From positions 65,001 to 129,000 of the forward strand of contig NC_011989.1 of NCBI RefSeq assembly GCF_000016285.1: a stretch of 64,000 nt of DNA, given 5' to 3'. Of this stretch, positions 1 through 10,638 are shown in pieces. The notes under the pieces were generated by a model. The model saw only the letters and a program-made list of their open reading frames with translations, was not told where the DNA came from and searched no databases. This DNA comes from Allorhizobium ampelinum S4. Its GTDB lineage: Bacteria; Pseudomonadota; Alphaproteobacteria; Rhizobiales; Rhizobiaceae. Both the position numbers and the translations under genes were made by a program. Each line of letters starts with the position of its first letter. Position 1 is the stretch's first letter.

Positions 1-2425
<2,425 letters not shown>

Positions 2426-2656
2426 TTCTCATTGACCATGCTCATCGACTTCGTCGATGAGCCATCTGTTTAGCGCTCACGCATGAGCGGCTCGTATACG
2501 AGCCTATGCTCCGCGAGGGCGCCGAACGATCGGCGACGCGCCTTGCGCTTGCGGACTTCGTCCGAAAGTGCCAAGCAAAACGTCGCGGAATGACGTGTTC
2601 ACACAATAAGAAAACGGGCAATGCCCGCCAGCTTCTCATCAACATTGCCCTTAGCT
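2426..2656 (+). other. 23S-5S internal transcribed spacer
   Basis: Spacer of about 230 bases between 23S and 5S rRNA. It has short self-complementary stretches (for example gctcgtatacgagc around 2491-2504) that would pair in the precursor and serve as processing stems. No tRNA or coding sequence is seen in it. Confidence 0.75.
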
Positions 2657-2774
2657 GACCTGGTGGTCATGGCGGGGCGGCCGCACCCGTTCCCATTCCG
2701 AACACGGCCGTGAAACGCCCCTGCGCCAATGGTACTTCGTCTTAAGACGCGGGAGAGTAGGTCGCTGCCAGGTC
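2657..2774 (+). rRNA. rrf: 5S ribosomal RNA
   Basis: Small rRNA of the large ribosomal subunit. The 5' gacctgg (2657-2663) pairs with ccaggtc (2768-2774) to form helix I. The conserved internal block 'cccattccgaacacgg' lies at about 2691-2706. The length of about 118 bases fits 5S. Confidence 0.96.
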
Positions 2775-2843
2775 TGCTAAGCGCAATGTTCATACTCAAA
2801 TCAATCATCTTCTCTCATAAACATCGGCCCCGCCGAAAACATA

Positions 2844-2868
2844 AAGGGTCGCTCAAGCGACCCTTATT
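2844..2868 (+). terminator. hairpin after 5S rRNA
   Basis: A perfect 9-bp stem (aagggtcgc at 2844-2852, gcgaccctt at 2857-2865) closes a TCAA loop, followed by attcc rather than a full T-run. It may be a weak terminator or an RNA-processing hairpin, because the initiator tRNA follows closely. Confidence 0.6.
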
Positions 2869-2892
2869 CCGTTAACGAATAAAAATATATAA

Positions 2893-2971
<79 letters not shown>

Positions 2972-2995
2972 AACTTACACAAAATATCAATACGA

Positions 2996-3020
2996 TAAGC
3001 CCTCCCAAAAGGAGGGCTTT
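2996..3020 (+). terminator. rRNA operon terminator
   Basis: A 9-bp perfect stem (aagccctcc 2996-3004, ggagggctt 3010-3018), a 5-base loop and a short T-run lie 26 bases after the tRNA. This is a typical intrinsic terminator closing the rRNA operon. Confidence 0.88.
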
Positions 3021-3121
3021 TGGCGTTTCTGGGCTTCAATCGTCTTGACCTTGCCCCTGACCTTGCCCCGCTGAACTAATCCATTTTGAAGTAAGCTCTG
3101 GCCGATTGAGAGGACCAGAGA

Positions 3122-3226
3122 ATGAAGCGCAACCGTTTCACAGAAGAGCAGATTATCGGGATATTGCAGGAGCATGAGGCAGGCACGCCGGTCTCGGAGC
3201 TTTGCCGCAAGCACGGCGAATGCTGA
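3122..3226 (+). pseudogene. IS3-family transposase OrfA remnant
   Basis: A 34-codon reading frame starts at ATG 3122 and stops at 3224-3226. Its product begins MKRNRFTEEQIIGILQEHEA and continues through SELCRKHG, which is the N-terminal helix-turn-helix region of the OrfA proteins of IS3-family elements (IS51/IS407-like groups). Normal OrfA is about 90 residues and is followed by a frameshifted integrase OrfB; here the similarity stops after the first 34 residues and nothing that looks like OrfB follows. A tandem 'tgaccttgcccc' just upstream (about 3046-3070) may be a leftover terminal repeat. It is inferred to be a decayed insertion beside the rRNA operon. Confidence 0.7.
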
Positions 3227-3352
3227 ATATCGAAACTTCTGTTGGTCCAAAAGGTGGAATGGTTCACAGCGCGGCATCTTGAAATGGAGCCATGAGTAGA
3301 AAAATCGCCAAATGACTTGGCGGTGGTCGCCAAGCCATCCAGAGTAGCAGTG

Positions 3353-4735
3353 TCAGGGGGAGAGTTCCTCAAGAACGCGGTCTTTAGTCTCTACCGCGAA
3401 GAGAGCTGTCACGAGAGCGCCTACCAGCAGAATTACCGCGAAGGCCCCGAATACATATTGGATTCCCATCGATGACATAACCCAGCCAACAGCAATAGGG
3501 CCGGCCGAAGATCCGAGCCGTAACCAGGCGCTGCCTGTGCCCGTGCCGATAGCACGCAGACGTGTCGGGTAGATCTCCGAGGAATAAAGATACAGGGAAA
3601 ACGTCACCGTCTGGACAATGGCGTAGGCAAGTCCCGCAAGGACCAGAACCTGAACCGCTGACGTCGCTCCTAGCCAGGCGAGAATAACCAGCGGGATCGG
3701 GGCGATCAGAAGTGCACCGGTGTACCAGCGTTTACGTCCCACTTTGTCGATGAGAAATGCGCAGATAATGGCTGCGATCACACCACCGACAGAGGTGATA
3801 AAGCCGTAGAGGATACTCGTTTCAAGCGGGAGATTGAATGTCTGGCGATAGAGGGTTGGAAGCCAGGTGATCGTGCCATTGGCCACCATATAAGCGCAGA
3901 ACCACATGGCCCATATCGACAATGTGCGCTTAAGATAAATACCCTGAAACAGCTCGCGCCAGTCGGATTTGCGACGCATGGGCGCGGCGACGATTTTTGG
4001 CTCAGGCAGTTCGTTTCCGGCGGCCCTAGCGCTGTTCTCCAACTTGGAGACGATACGATCAGCGTCTTCGTACCGACCATTGGCAACCAACCAACGAGGA
4101 GATTCATGCAGGAACCATCGTAGCGGGATCATCAAAATTGCGGGAACCAGGCCGACGACGAACATCGCTTTCCAGCCATAGAGCGGAACCATGAAGTATC
4201 CGATCAAGCCTGCGCCCACCAGGCCAAGCAGAAACATGACCTCGTACAACAGAAAGAACCTGCCGCGCCCCTTAGAGCCAATCAACTCGTTGATATAAGC
4301 GCTGGCGACCGGTACTTCACCGCCGGTGCCAATTCCTTGTACGAACCGGAATGCCATCATCATGCCGGCGCCTACCGCAAACAAGCACGCGATATCCATG
4401 CTGACAAAAAGCAGAATGGTGAACAGCAGCACTTTCAAACGACCAATCTTCTCAGCCATCCAACCGAAGCAGACCGCGCCAATCAGCTGCCCGAGATAGC
4501 CCATGGAAAGGATCATGCCGGTTTGTCCCGGAGTGAGGTTCCATTCGCGAACCAGGACCGGCATGGCATAGGCGATTGCGATCACGGTGTAGCCGTCAAA
4601 AAAGGTTGCAGCGCCGACAATGTTCCGTGCCCAGAAAACCTCGCGGGTGACCGGCAGCCTTTCAAGGCGCGCACTGATTTCAGCTTGCGGGTCAACAAGC
4701 GGCGCCGCCGCCGTGATCCGTTGTTCAATATTCAT
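3353..4735 (-). CDS. MFS transporter, probable sugar-acid/aromatic-acid H+ symporter type
   Basis: A 460-residue integral inner-membrane protein with about 12 hydrophobic segments. The FFDGYT segment (about 45-50) at the end of helix 1 and the loop 2-3 signature GWMAEKIGR (about 91-99) are typical of the major facilitator superfamily, and a second copy of the loop signature (IDKVGRKR) occurs in the C-terminal half. The pattern is closest to the AAHS/sugar-porter branches, which move acids or sugars with protons. The start is the ATG at 4735, preceded by a GGGAGGAT ribosome site; longer in-frame starts lack one. It lies downstream of, and on the same strand as, a DapA-superfamily enzyme, which suggests uptake of that enzyme's substrate or precursor. 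The exact substrate cannot be read from sequence. Confidence 0.85.
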   Translation of the reverse strand: MNIEQRITAAAPLVDPQAEISARLERLPVTREVFWARNIVGAATFFDGYTVIAIAYAMPVLVREWNLTPGQTGMILSMGYLGQLIGAVCFGWMAEKIGRLKVLLFTILLFVSMDIACLFAVGAGMMMAFRFVQGIGTGGEVPVASAYINELIGSKGRGRFFLLYEVMFLLGLVGAGLIGYFMVPLYGWKAMFVVGLVPAILMIPLRWFLHESPRWLVANGRYEDADRIVSKLENSARAAGNELPEPKIVAAPMRRKSDWRELFQGIYLKRTLSIWAMWFCAYMVANGTITWLPTLYRQTFNLPLETSILYGFITSVGGVIAAIICAFLIDKVGRKRWYTGALLIAPIPLVILAWLGATSAVQVLVLAGLAYAIVQTVTFSLYLYSSEIYPTRLRAIGTGTGSAWLRLGSSAGPIAVGWVMSSMGIQYVFGAFAVILLVGALVTALFAVETKDRVLEELSP

Positions 4736-5055
4736 GATATCCTCCCTCTGCCTGGCCCATTCTCCCAGCCTGGCGTCGAACCTACGCGTTGATTGTCTCG
4801 ACTTCCGGATCGTTGGACACAGGATGACCAAGAACCCGGAGGACGCGGCTCTTCACGGCGAGAGACGCACCAAGCCTGGCAGTCGGTGCGGATGCGCTGC
4901 ATCACTCCCAGATGCGGCCGCAATGTCCTCCCCTTGGAATGCCCCCGCCTGATACGAACGATCATTGAAATGACCGTTCGTATTCCTTTGTTGCCCTCAA
5001 GGCGAAGATGCGAGTGCATCGTCAAGCCTTGATATGAGAAGCAGGGAATTGCTGA
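4736..5055. other. 320-base gap between lyase and transporter genes
   Basis: No convincing gene; short frames here lack ribosome sites and family likeness. The notable content is the long inverted repeat at 4952-4983, listed separately. The rest probably holds the leader of the transporter gene. Confidence 0.5.
4952..4983. promoter_or_regulatory. 15-bp inverted repeat, operator or terminator
   Basis: The left arm atacgaacgatcatt (4952-4966) and right arm aatgaccgttcgtat (4969-4983) are complementary at 14 of 15 positions with only two bases between them. No T-run follows on either strand, and a 2-base loop cannot form a normal hairpin, so a DNA operator for a dimeric regulator is more likely than a terminator. 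It differs from the LacI-type operator at 6064-6077. Confidence 0.55.
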
Positions 5056-6003
5056 CTATTCAGCCGCCATCAGTTGCTCAACGCGGCCAATACCGGCAGC
5101 ATCGAAGGCCGCAAAGATTTCAGCTTCGGCCTTCTCGCCGAGATTCTTCAGCGGCTCGCGGATAGTGGCGTGCTCCAGAACACCACGATGGACGAGACCG
5201 AGCTTAAGGGCCACGGTGCCCTCCATGTGAGAACCTCGATGGTACACGGCTCGTGTAACCGGAAGGAGTTGCTCGAAAAGCTTGCGTGCTTCGGGATAGT
5301 TCTGCGCCTTGCCCGCTTTGATCAGGTCGATCAGGAGTTCTGGGGCGATATTTCCATAACCAACGAGCAGGCCGTCAACATCGAACATGGTCGGCAGCAA
5401 CCATTCGTCGTGGCAGCTCAGGATCTGAAGGTTGGGATTGGCCTTTTTGAGCTCAGGGATCTCAACATACCAGCGCTTCATGTTGCGCACACCGTTTTTG
5501 GTGGCAACGACGCCATCCTGGGTCGCGATGGCAAGCTGGGTGTCCAGGTCGTAGGACGCTTTGGTCGCATCCGGATACTGGAAGAGAATGCATTGTAGGC
5601 CTGATTCCTGCCAGATCGCCTTGTAGCGATCCTGCGGGGCGCCCTTCTGGAAGCCGAAACGGAGCCAGCCGTGGTTGGGATAAACGAGTGCGCCCGTTGC
5701 ACCGGCTGCCTTGCACTTCTTGGCTTCTTCCGCCGCGACCCTGGTGCCTTCACCGGTGATACCAGCAATGATCGGAATTCGACCATCAACCGCCTCTACA
5801 TACGTGCGGATGAGCTTCAATCGCTCTTCTTCCGTCAGAAAAGTACCTTCGCCAGCATGACCAAGAATGACAAGGCTTTTCACGCCGTCCATTCCTGCGA
5901 GCCATTTGGCAATGCGGGTATTGGCAGCATAATCGACCTCACCATCGCGGGTGAAAGCAGTGACTGGTGCCGGGCTGAGCCCTCTCATATCCATTGGTTG
6001 CAT
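5056..6003 (-). CDS. DapA/N-acetylneuraminate-lyase superfamily lyase or aldolase
   Basis: A 315-residue class I (Schiff-base) lyase-type TIM barrel. Visible family features are the N-terminal GLSPAPVTAF strand, the phosphate/carboxylate-binding loop GHAGEGTF (about 48-55), a candidate catalytic Tyr143 in FQYPD, and a candidate Schiff-base Lys169 in VVATKNG. The YNxP motif of true dihydrodipicolinate synthase is replaced by QYPD, so lysine synthesis is unlikely. The group contains keto-deoxy-sugar-acid dehydratases and aldolases. The start at 6003 has a strong GAGGAGGAG site. It sits with a transporter downstream and a divergent LacI regulator sharing an operator, which fits an inducible catabolic enzyme for a sugar acid. 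The substrate is unknown. Confidence 0.85.
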   Translation of the reverse strand: MQPMDMRGLSPAPVTAFTRDGEVDYAANTRIAKWLAGMDGVKSLVILGHAGEGTFLTEEERLKLIRTYVEAVDGRIPIIAGITGEGTRVAAEEAKKCKAAGATGALVYPNHGWLRFGFQKGAPQDRYKAIWQESGLQCILFQYPDATKASYDLDTQLAIATQDGVVATKNGVRNMKRWYVEIPELKKANPNLQILSCHDEWLLPTMFDVDGLLVGYGNIAPELLIDLIKAGKAQNYPEARKLFEQLLPVTRAVYHRGSHMEGTVALKLGLVHRGVLEHATIREPLKNLGEKAEAEIFAAFDAAGIGRVEQLMAAE

Positions 6004-6063
6004 CGGGTATCTCCTCCTCAGATAGCCGCCGCCCGCTTTAGCGACCGGCGATAGGATCGTTAA

Positions 6064-6077
6064 TGGGAACGTTCCCA
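6064..6077. promoter_or_regulatory. LacI-family operator, perfect 14-bp palindrome
   Basis: tgggaacgttccca is a perfect palindrome with the central CG step typical of LacI/GalR operators. It lies between the divergent lyase (start 6003) and LacI regulator (start 6167), so it is probably bound by that regulator and controls both directions. Confidence 0.75.
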
Positions 6078-6166
6078 CTATCGTTTCTGATTTTACTGGA
6101 GTCAATATTTTTTTTAATGCATGGTTGAAGCTGCAATTGCGCAGGGCTGTCAGCGGAGAACCTCGA

Positions 6167-7198
6167 ATGAATGTAAGGACCGAAGATGCGGGGCGTCTGG
6201 GACGCGTGACAATTCTCGATGTTGCGTCGGCTGCCGGTGTCTCAAAATCGACGGTATCGCGCATTCTCGACGAACGGCTTCCCCGATCTGATAACGAAAC
6301 GGCTCGCCGCGTCCGCAAGATTGCAGAAGAGCTGGGATATGTGCGGGATATCTCAGCGGCGAGCTTGAGGCGCGGCAGCACGATGACTGTCGGCATCATC
6401 GTGCCCCGCTTGACCGATACGGTCATGGCCATGCTTTACGAATCGCTGGCCAAGGCCTGTAGCAGAAGCGGTCGCTTTGCAATTGTCGCGACAACCGATG
6501 ACAAGCCCAGGGCCGACAGGCTTGCTGCTGAATCACTTTTGAACCGCGGAGTGGATGGGCTCATCCTTTCGACAGCGCGGTTGGATGATGATTTTGCTGA
6601 CGACCTCATCGCTCGGGGAATACCCCATGTCTTCGCTCTTCGCACGGCTGGGGCAAGCCTCTGTTCCGTTGGCGATGACAGGTTGGGCGGATACTTGGCA
6701 ACACGCCACCTGATAGACCTGGGCCATCGTCATATTGGGGTGATTGCAGGACCATCTTATGCTTCCAGCGCGGTTGGGCGGGTGGAAGGCTACAGGCAGG
6801 CAATGCAAGAAGCAGGAATTCCGGTCTTTCCAGAGGCAATCGTTCCGTCGACCTTCGGGATCGACGCCGGTGCGGAAGCCGCTGAATATCTGATGCGGCT
6901 GGATAACCGTCCGACAGCAATCTTTGCCGTCAACGACAACACGGCTATCGGTGCGCTCTCAGGCCTTTCGCGCCTCGGAGTTTCCGTACCCAAAGAGGTT
7001 TCCGTGGTCGGATATAATGACATTCCGATCGTCAATCATCTCCCCACCCCGCTGACAACGGTTCGGGTTCCCTTCGACCAGATCGCATCGCATGCTTTGG
7101 ATCTATTGCTGAGTGAGACGGTTTCGGCTGAAGACAGGATACGGATCTCGGCCCCAACGCTTATTCCGCGCAAATCGACTGCTAAGCCGGCGCTGTAG
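6167..7198 (+). CDS. LacI-family transcriptional regulator
   Basis: A 343-residue repressor. The DNA-binding domain is clear: VTILDVASAAGVSKSTVSRI (about 14-33) is the helix-turn-helix, followed by a hinge region (ELGYVRDISAASLR) and a periplasmic-binding-protein-like sugar domain (TVGIIVPRL to the end). The ATG at 6167 is chosen because ggagaacc stands just before it; a longer TTG start at 6125 has no good site. It is divergent from the DapA-like lyase with a palindromic operator in the 163-base gap, so it most likely represses the lyase and transporter and itself. The effector is probably a sugar or sugar acid. Confidence 0.9.
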   Translation: MNVRTEDAGRLGRVTILDVASAAGVSKSTVSRILDERLPRSDNETARRVRKIAEELGYVRDISAASLRRGSTMTVGIIVPRLTDTVMAMLYESLAKACSRSGRFAIVATTDDKPRADRLAAESLLNRGVDGLILSTARLDDDFADDLIARGIPHVFALRTAGASLCSVGDDRLGGYLATRHLIDLGHRHIGVIAGPSYASSAVGRVEGYRQAMQEAGIPVFPEAIVPSTFGIDAGAEAAEYLMRLDNRPTAIFAVNDNTAIGALSGLSRLGVSVPKEVSVVGYNDIPIVNHLPTPLTTVRVPFDQIASHALDLLLSETVSAEDRIRISAPTLIPRKSTAKPAL

Positions 7199-7243
7199 CA
7201 TTTTAATATCTGCTTCTAACCAATTGTCGGTGACAATCGGCAA

Positions 7244-8248
7244 TCAATGAGACGGCACGTCGCAGATCGGGATTGGGCGCGGAGGCGGTGCGGGATGATC
7301 CTGCTTGTATTGAGCGATAATCGGCTCGAGCTTTTCCTTAGGCCAGAACTGCGGGGAGCCAATTTCCTTCAGGCAGGCGTTGTTCCAATAGGTTTTATTC
7401 CCTGAAGAGGATCGGCCTGCCGCCAAGTCCCGGGAAACTGCGTTGATGTCTCGCGACTCAGGGTAGATGTAGAGGGTCGTCGGGTTATCCTTGACCAGTG
7501 ACAGGACTTGGGGCGCGTCGTCCGGAGACCAACTTGTGCAACCGTCACTGCGGCCAGCGGGGTAGGTGACGAGATTACCGCGTGGGACATAGCCGTCTCG
7601 ATTGGCATAGGTGCTGTCAGGCTTTTTCAGCATGCAAATTCCCGAGACCAATGCCGCCGCATGCCCGCCAATTGCGCGTTGGCGGGCATTGGCGGTCTCA
7701 CCGGTTCCATCGAACTGTACGAAAGACCGCGTCAGGAAAGATTCCTGATTGGCAGAGGTGCGGTAGTAGCCTTTGAACGTCGTCTTGATTTCGCTCGTCA
7801 TGTAAGCGCCGCCCGCCGTCAGGTTTGAATCCAGGGCGTTACCAAAGTTCTTGGCGCATTCTCGCCCGTTTGAGAAATTGACGGCGCCTCCGAGGTTGCG
7901 CCCGCCGCCGTGTCCCGCTGATATGACCCGGAAGGATCGCTCCGCTTCACAGATGACATAGAAGCGGCCTCCGGAGGCGCCGTCAGTACGGTCGTTTGGC
8001 CGGGTGGCATCCATCGCGAAATAACATGCGTTGCTGATTTTGCCTTCCGCCACTCTAGCGAGATAGAGCGCACGCGCCCTCTCCAGGACGACAGGGGCGA
8101 TCTGGCCGGTTCCTTCCCCCACGTGGTCTTTCAGCCAGTCTGGAAGGCGTGATGGTCCTTCTGCGGCCATAGCCAGGGAAGAGGCCGATGATAAAGCGAA
8201 GACGGAGAGAAGCCTGATGAATTTGAAAAAATTGGGAGTGAATTTCAT
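7244..8248 (-). CDS. secreted murein L,D-transpeptidase-like protein
   Basis: A 334-residue protein with a classic signal peptide (positive MKF...FKF, hydrophobic core, AMA-AE cleavage near residue 29). The body resembles the YkuD_2-type catalytic domain: a GHGGG stretch, an FSNG stretch, GGHAAA around residues 194-199, and GRSDGC with Cys237 as the likely catalytic cysteine (SxGC-type motif). Such enzymes make or edit 3-3 cross-links or attach proteins to peptidoglycan in the periplasm. The start is ATG 8248, six bases after AGGAAG. It converges with the LacI gene and has no obvious operon partner. Assignment is by motif pattern; the exact subfamily is uncertain. Confidence 0.65.
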   Translation of the reverse strand: MKFTPNFFKFIRLLSVFALSSASSLAMAAEGPSRLPDWLKDHVGEGTGQIAPVVLERARALYLARVAEGKISNACYFAMDATRPNDRTDGASGGRFYVICEAERSFRVISAGHGGGRNLGGAVNFSNGRECAKNFGNALDSNLTAGGAYMTSEIKTTFKGYYRTSANQESFLTRSFVQFDGTGETANARQRAIGGHAAALVSGICMLKKPDSTYANRDGYVPRGNLVTYPAGRSDGCTSWSPDDAPQVLSLVKDNPTTLYIYPESRDINAVSRDLAAGRSSSGNKTYWNNACLKEIGSPQFWPKEKLEPIIAQYKQDHPAPPPRPIPICDVPSH

Positions 8249-8333
8249 GCACATCTTCCTGAAACATCCGTTGCTTTGCAAATCTTACCGCGGCTGAAAC
8301 CCACTGGCAGGATGTTGTAGCACTCTAAATTTG

Positions 8334-8381
8334 CTGCATAATTCTCTCCTCAAATCGGGTCAGATTTAAGGAATAATGCAG
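8334..8381. repeat. 48-bp palindromic intergenic repeat, copy A
   Basis: The ends ctgcataattc and gaataatgcag are complementary with one mismatch, and the interior (cctcaaatc / gatttaagg) also pairs, so the whole unit folds into one hairpin. Related copies lie at 56083-56134 and 60792-60839, all in gene gaps. It looks like a dispersed rhizobial palindromic element. Confidence 0.75.
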
Positions 8382-8423
8382 TCAAGAATGTTCAGGCAGT
8401 GATGATTGGCAACATGCGTTGCA

Positions 8424-8454
8424 AATAGCCGGGTTTTGGAAAAACCCGGCTATT
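8424..8454 (-). terminator. terminator of idhA
   Basis: A 14-bp perfect stem (8424-8437 with 8441-8454) with a 3-base loop stands just after the idhA stop. The T-rich upper stem faces both ways, but only the minus-strand gene needs it. Confidence 0.75.
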
Positions 8455-8475
8455 AACCTTTGGAGACAATCTCGA

Positions 8476-9465
8476 TTACAGCGTAACGACGATCTTTTCC
8501 TTGGCAGCTTTGACTGCCGCATCCGCCAGTTTCAGCGCAATCAAGCCATCTTCAATCGATGGAGATGGTGCCTTTCCGCTTTCAATAAAGTCGAGGAATG
8601 CGGAGATTTCAGCCGCATAAGCCGCCGTATAGCGGGTCATGAAGAAATCATGCAGCGGTGGGCGGGTGTAGCCGTCCTTGGTGGCGATCTCGATGGAGAC
8701 CGGGCGCTGGTTTTCTGCTGCGACAGAGCCTTCCGAGCCATGCACTTCAATGCGCTGGTCATAACCATAGGTGGCGCGGCGGGAGTTGGAAATGATGGCC
8801 TGACGGCCACTTGCTGTGGTCAGCACAAGGCTGGCGCTGTCATAATCGCCCAATTCGCCAATCTTCGGGTCCACCAGCACGGCAGCGGATGCCATGACCG
8901 AGGTGATTTCTTCGCCCAGCAGGAAGCGGGCGATGTCGAAATCATGGATGGTCATATCGCGGAAAATGCCGCCGGAGACTTTGATATAGTCTGGCGGCGG
9001 CGCACCGGGATCACGACTGGTGATGGTGACCATTTCGACCTTGCCGATCTTGCCATCATCAATTGCCTTGCGCACCGCCTGAAAATGCGGATCAAATCGG
9101 CGGTTAAAGCCCAGCATCACCTTGCCGCCATTGGCGCGTACCACTTCGGCGCAGGCTTCTGCCCGCTTCACATCCAGATCAATCGGCTTTTCGCAAAACA
9201 CGGCCTTGCCAGCGGCGGTGAACCGTTCGATCAGGTCTGAATGGGTGTTGGTGGGGGTGCAGATCAAAACGGCATCAATCGAGGCATCGGCCTCAATCTC
9301 TTCAATGGTCTTGACCGCTGCACCATAGGCATCGGCAATCGCCTTGGCAGCCTCTGGGAAAGCATCTGCAACGGCCACAAATTGGGCGCGCTTGTCTTCG
9401 CCAATGGCCTTGGCATGCACTTTGCCGATACGGCCTGCGCCCAGAAGGGCCAGTTTCTTTACCAT
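8476..9465 (-). CDS. idhA: myo-inositol 2-dehydrogenase
   Basis: A 329-residue Gfo/Idh/MocA-family oxidoreductase that oxidises myo-inositol to 2-keto-myo-inositol with NAD+, the first step of inositol catabolism. Seen: an N-terminal Rossmann motif LLGAGRIGKVHA, the family EKP motif in VFCEKPIDLD (about residues 93-102) with the cofactor/substrate lysine, and GIFRDMTIHDFD with the conserved Asp-His. The start ATG 9465 follows GGAGGAGAAG. It is divergent from iolR across a 212-base gap holding an IolR-box candidate. Placement beside iolR, iolC, iolD, iolE and iolB settles the assignment against other Gfo/Idh/MocA members. Confidence 0.93.
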   Translation of the reverse strand: MVKKLALLGAGRIGKVHAKAIGEDKRAQFVAVADAFPEAAKAIADAYGAAVKTIEEIEADASIDAVLICTPTNTHSDLIERFTAAGKAVFCEKPIDLDVKRAEACAEVVRANGGKVMLGFNRRFDPHFQAVRKAIDDGKIGKVEMVTITSRDPGAPPPDYIKVSGGIFRDMTIHDFDIARFLLGEEITSVMASAAVLVDPKIGELGDYDSASLVLTTASGRQAIISNSRRATYGYDQRIEVHGSEGSVAAENQRPVSIEIATKDGYTRPPLHDFFMTRYTAAYAAEISAFLDFIESGKAPSPSIEDGLIALKLADAAVKAAKEKIVVTL

Positions 9466-9570
9466 CGTTCTTCTCCTCCCGGCTTGGACCCGGCCAAGCA
9501 CATGACACGTTAAGCGCTCTCAAACCCACCGCAATTTTGACAGGTGTCAGCTGTTGCGACAATCCTCGTT

Positions 9571-9590
9571 TGGAATATATGTTCTATTTT
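9571..9590. promoter_or_regulatory. candidate IolR box upstream of idhA
   Basis: tggaatatatgttctatttt matches 16 of 20 bases with a second site at 10537-10556 before iolC. It contains ggaa-N6-ttct, close to the GGAA-N6-TTCC type motif reported for IolR in Sinorhizobium. It lies in the idhA-iolR gap, so it could control both. Confidence 0.6.
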
Positions 9591-9677
9591 GCTAGATTGG
9601 GATAGTGTTCCTGTCAAGGCGGTTTAGAGCACTGCCGCCAAAGACGTTGACGCAAAATTTGAGGCGATAAACCAACC

Positions 9678-10511
9678 ATGACAGACATCACCGTTGCCGA
9701 GACCTCCGCGCCCGATACCATCAAAGCGTTTGAAGAACGGCTGATGCAGGTGTCTGACACCTTGCCAAAAAGGCTGAAGCAATGTGCGGATTATGTCGGC
9801 GCCAATAAGGACCGCATCGCGGTTTCCACCGTGGCCGAAATGGCGGAAGGTGCTGGCGTGCAGCCCTCTGCCTTTATGCGATTTTGCCAAATATTTGGTT
9901 TTTCTGGATTTTCCGAGATGCAAAAGCTGTTTCGGGACTCTCTTGTCGGCGGTTGGCCGGATTATTCTACCCGTCTGCATCATTTGCGCGAAACGGCATC
10001 GGGCAGCCCATCGGCGCTTTTGGCGGAATTTGTCGAGGCGGGGCGTGTTTCGCTGGAAGGATTGCTGCAAACGGTCGATCCGCAACTGTTAGAACAGGCT
10101 GTGGCTTGCCTCAGCACGGCTGGAATGATCCATATTGTTGGCTTGCGCCGCTCTTTTCCGGTGGCAAGCTATATTGCCTATGCCTTTGAAAAAATGGCAG
10201 TTCCGGCCATGTTACACAGTGGCGTTGGCAAATTGGAAAGCCAGCATGCCATCCGCGATGGTGATGTGGTGCTGGCCATTACCTTTGCGCCCTATTCGAC
10301 CGAGACGCTGGATTTGGTTGAGCAGGTTTCAGCGCGGGGCATTTCCGTGGTGGCGATTACCGATACGGTGGTCAATCCGCTGCGCAAACTGGGGACAATA
10401 ACCCTCTCAGTCGCCGAGGTGGATTTTGGCGCATTTCGCTCACTCTCTGCCACGCTCTGTCTGGCCATTGCGCTCTCGGTTGCGGTGGGAACGGCCCGAC
10501 AACAGGACTGA
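9678..10511 (+). CDS. iolR: RpiR-family regulator of inositol catabolism
   Basis: A 277-residue regulator. The N-terminal RpiR helix-turn-helix domain spans about residues 15-95 (AVSTVAEMAEGAGVQPSAFM followed by RFCQIFGFSGFSEMQ), and a sugar-isomerase (SIS) domain that binds phosphosugars follows (IVGLRRSFPVA, LAITFAPYS, VVAITDT). In rhizobia the RpiR-type IolR represses the iol genes and is relieved by an inositol breakdown intermediate. It is divergent from idhA and upstream of iolC; shared box-like sequences at 9571 and 10537 are probable binding sites. The ATG at 9678 has a gaggcg site. Confidence 0.88.
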   Translation: MTDITVAETSAPDTIKAFEERLMQVSDTLPKRLKQCADYVGANKDRIAVSTVAEMAEGAGVQPSAFMRFCQIFGFSGFSEMQKLFRDSLVGGWPDYSTRLHHLRETASGSPSALLAEFVEAGRVSLEGLLQTVDPQLLEQAVACLSTAGMIHIVGLRRSFPVASYIAYAFEKMAVPAMLHSGVGKLESQHAIRDGDVVLAITFAPYSTETLDLVEQVSARGISVVAITDTVVNPLRKLGTITLSVAEVDFGAFRSLSATLCLAIALSVAVGTARQQD

Positions 10512-10536
10512 ACATTTGTGTTGATGGGTTCAAAAA

Positions 10537-10556
10537 TAGAATATATAGTCCATTTT
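10537..10556. promoter_or_regulatory. candidate IolR box upstream of iolC
   Basis: tagaatatatagtccatttt is the partner of the site at 9571-9590 (16 of 20 identical) and stands about 80 bases before the iolC start. Confidence 0.58.
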
Positions 10557-10638
10557 TAAGCGATAATAGAATGACCTTCCGGGAGTAAGGTCATTGACGG
10601 CAGGCAAAGCAAGCCCTGCTGCGTCCAAGGAGGATAGC

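Noticed and set aside
4620..5032. Short plus-strand frames in the gap between the transporter and the lyase
   Set aside because: They overlap the transporter start or the inverted repeat and have no family likeness.
7219..7239. Small inverted repeat attgtcggtgacaat as a terminator between LacI and transpeptidase genes
   Set aside because: The stem is only 6 bp with no T-run, too weak to call.
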